Positions 63,125 to 64,000 of a stretch of 64,000 bases of DNA are shown here, in pieces; positions within the stretch are counted from its first letter, which is position 1, and the number at the start of each line of letters is the position of its first letter. Under the pieces are notes generated by a model that was given only the letters and a program-made list of their open reading frames with translations, had not been told where the DNA came from and ran no database searches. The stretch comes from Straminergon stramineum. Taxonomy: Eukaryota; Streptophyta; Bryopsida; Hypnales; Calliergonaceae. The translations under genes were made by a program, and so were the position numbers. The stretch spans positions 8,062,501 to 8,126,500 of the forward strand of contig OY987268.1 of the NCBI GenBank assembly GCA_963920665.1, in the 5' to 3' direction.

Positions 63125-63820
63125 TCAGGAAGGACTCCTGGGAGGCACACTGCTTCCGGATGCAGAGCCCTTGTCAGAGCTGCCCTCGGGGTACTCGTCG
63201 AACAGCGTCCGGTAAATGGCACTCGGACTCCGCGCCCAAGAGTTCTTCGCAAGCTTCTCCGCTTCAGGCTTCTCGAACACAGCAGCAGGATTGGAAACCA
63301 CCGTGATGGGCAGACTCCATTCGCCCTTGCGACGCTGGCTCACGTCGATCAGCATCGGGTGCTCCACTTCGGTCCAGTCCACGTTCGGGGGAGTGGCCAC
63401 AAACTCAAAGCGCAGAACCCATTCCAAAGACATCAACGGGGTGGCCATCGACGCAGGCCCGTCGACAGGGACGGAGAACAAGAACTGCGTGTTGATCACG
63501 TCGTTCACAATCTCGTAATACTCCGAATGCACCTGCCACACCAAGGAGTCAGTAAGCTGTACCATCTACACCATACCCAACCACATCACACCCGAGGAAA
63601 CAACAAGCGTGCACGACAATGAACAGCATCTCTGCAGCTGCCAGGAAACCCTTCATGACCTCACCCACCACCTCCACCTTGCCTGCGTACCTGAGACCAC
63701 ATCAGCAACAGATGCTCAAACAAAAAGAATGCTCACCTTCGTTATCGTCGAAGAATTTTTTCGAGAAGGATGCAGTGCCGCTGGATTCAATACCTCCCTA
63801 GTTTCTAAAACGGCTGTCAC
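63125..63820 (-). CDS. RGP1-like protein (RIC1-RGP1 Rab GEF complex subunit), 3' part
   Basis: Two exons are read on the minus strand: 63737-63820 and the last coding exon 63125-63532. They join in phase 0 and give 163 residues of the C-terminus. The first ends HPSRKNSSTITK and the second starts VHSEYYEIV and contains LFSVPVDGPASM, PLMSLEWVLRFEF, TPPNVDWTEVEHPM and GEWSLPITV. This combination is characteristic of RGP1 (Reduced growth phenotype 1) homologues. With RIC1, RGP1 forms a guanine-nucleotide exchange factor for Ypt6/Rab6 GTPases at the Golgi in yeast and animals; a similar role in plants is inferred. The gene continues beyond position 64000, so the N-terminal two thirds are missing. 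A possible further exon ends near 63969 (AAACTCAC donor complement), but its reading is not supported by family motifs. The tail after the last motif is Ser/Pro-rich. Confidence 0.8.
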
Positions 63821-64000
63821 CTGCGTTATAAATATCAGAATCCAGCAGTCAGTGAATACTTGTCACAGGATACGACCTGCTCACGTGGAAAATGCTGTAG
63901 GACATGAGAACAATACACCTCACTCAGACATAACAGTAGGATTCAGACTCACACAAAATGAAACTCACGAAGTCGAGAAATCCACACGGTTGCCACACAA

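Noticed and set aside
63101..63622. Plus-strand frame of 173 codons at the right edge
   Set aside because: It is antisense to the RGP1-like last exon, and its sequence is Arg/His-rich chance coding.

Overview
This window is nuclear DNA of a land plant. It is AT-rich and repeat-rich, with short GC-richer islands that mark genes. Two genes narrow the lineage. A KANADI-type GARP transcription factor is a land-plant gene. A nine-exon coiled-coil gene of the axonemal (trichohyalin-plectin-homology) kind would be expected only where swimming sperm are made. Together they point to a bryophyte, lycophyte, fern or possibly cycad/Ginkgo, not a flowering plant. This is inference; no marker fixes the species.

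Layout: 1-5.5 kb is repeat debris with TTAA-bounded MITEs and a short CTGCAG-rich hairpin. 5.6-9.2 kb (+) holds a YqgF/RuvX-fold nuclease gene behind a tandemly duplicated leader with telo-box-like repeats. 10.8-22.2 kb (+) holds the axonemal-type gene; every exon is a multiple of three and every intron is phase 0, and several introns contain MITEs. 22.2-30.5 kb is intergenic: MITEs, tandem duplications and a three-unit alternating inverted-repeat array. 30.5-33.6 kb (+) is KANADI with a long GC-rich leader. 33.6-49.3 kb is a gene desert with a tandem segmental duplication (35.0-38.8 versus 38.8-40.5 kb) whose copies differ by three insertions, plus other MITEs. 49.3-56.5 kb (-) is a complete six-exon ABCG half-transporter of 803 codons. 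56.5-63.1 kb is mostly intergenic, with a near-perfect 124-bp CACTA-ended hairpin. 63.1-64 kb (-) is the 3' end of an RGP1-like (RIC1-RGP1 Rab GEF partner) gene that runs off the window.

The genes do not form a pathway: nucleic-acid processing, sperm axoneme, organ polarity, lipid/wall export and Golgi trafficking are unrelated neighbours. Coding models were built by hand from reading frame, GT-AG sites and family motifs. The internal exon joins of KANADI, ABCG and the coiled-coil gene all keep frame. The weak points are the 5' end of the coiled-coil gene, the last exon of the YqgF gene and the C-terminus of KANADI.

The most unusual content is the mobile-element landscape. Its main component is a family of non-autonomous elements with TTAA at both ends and CCCCTAAAGGAC inverted termini, which resemble piggyBac-type ends, a superfamily not commonly reported from plants. 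No transposase, rRNA, tRNA or CRISPR was recognised.
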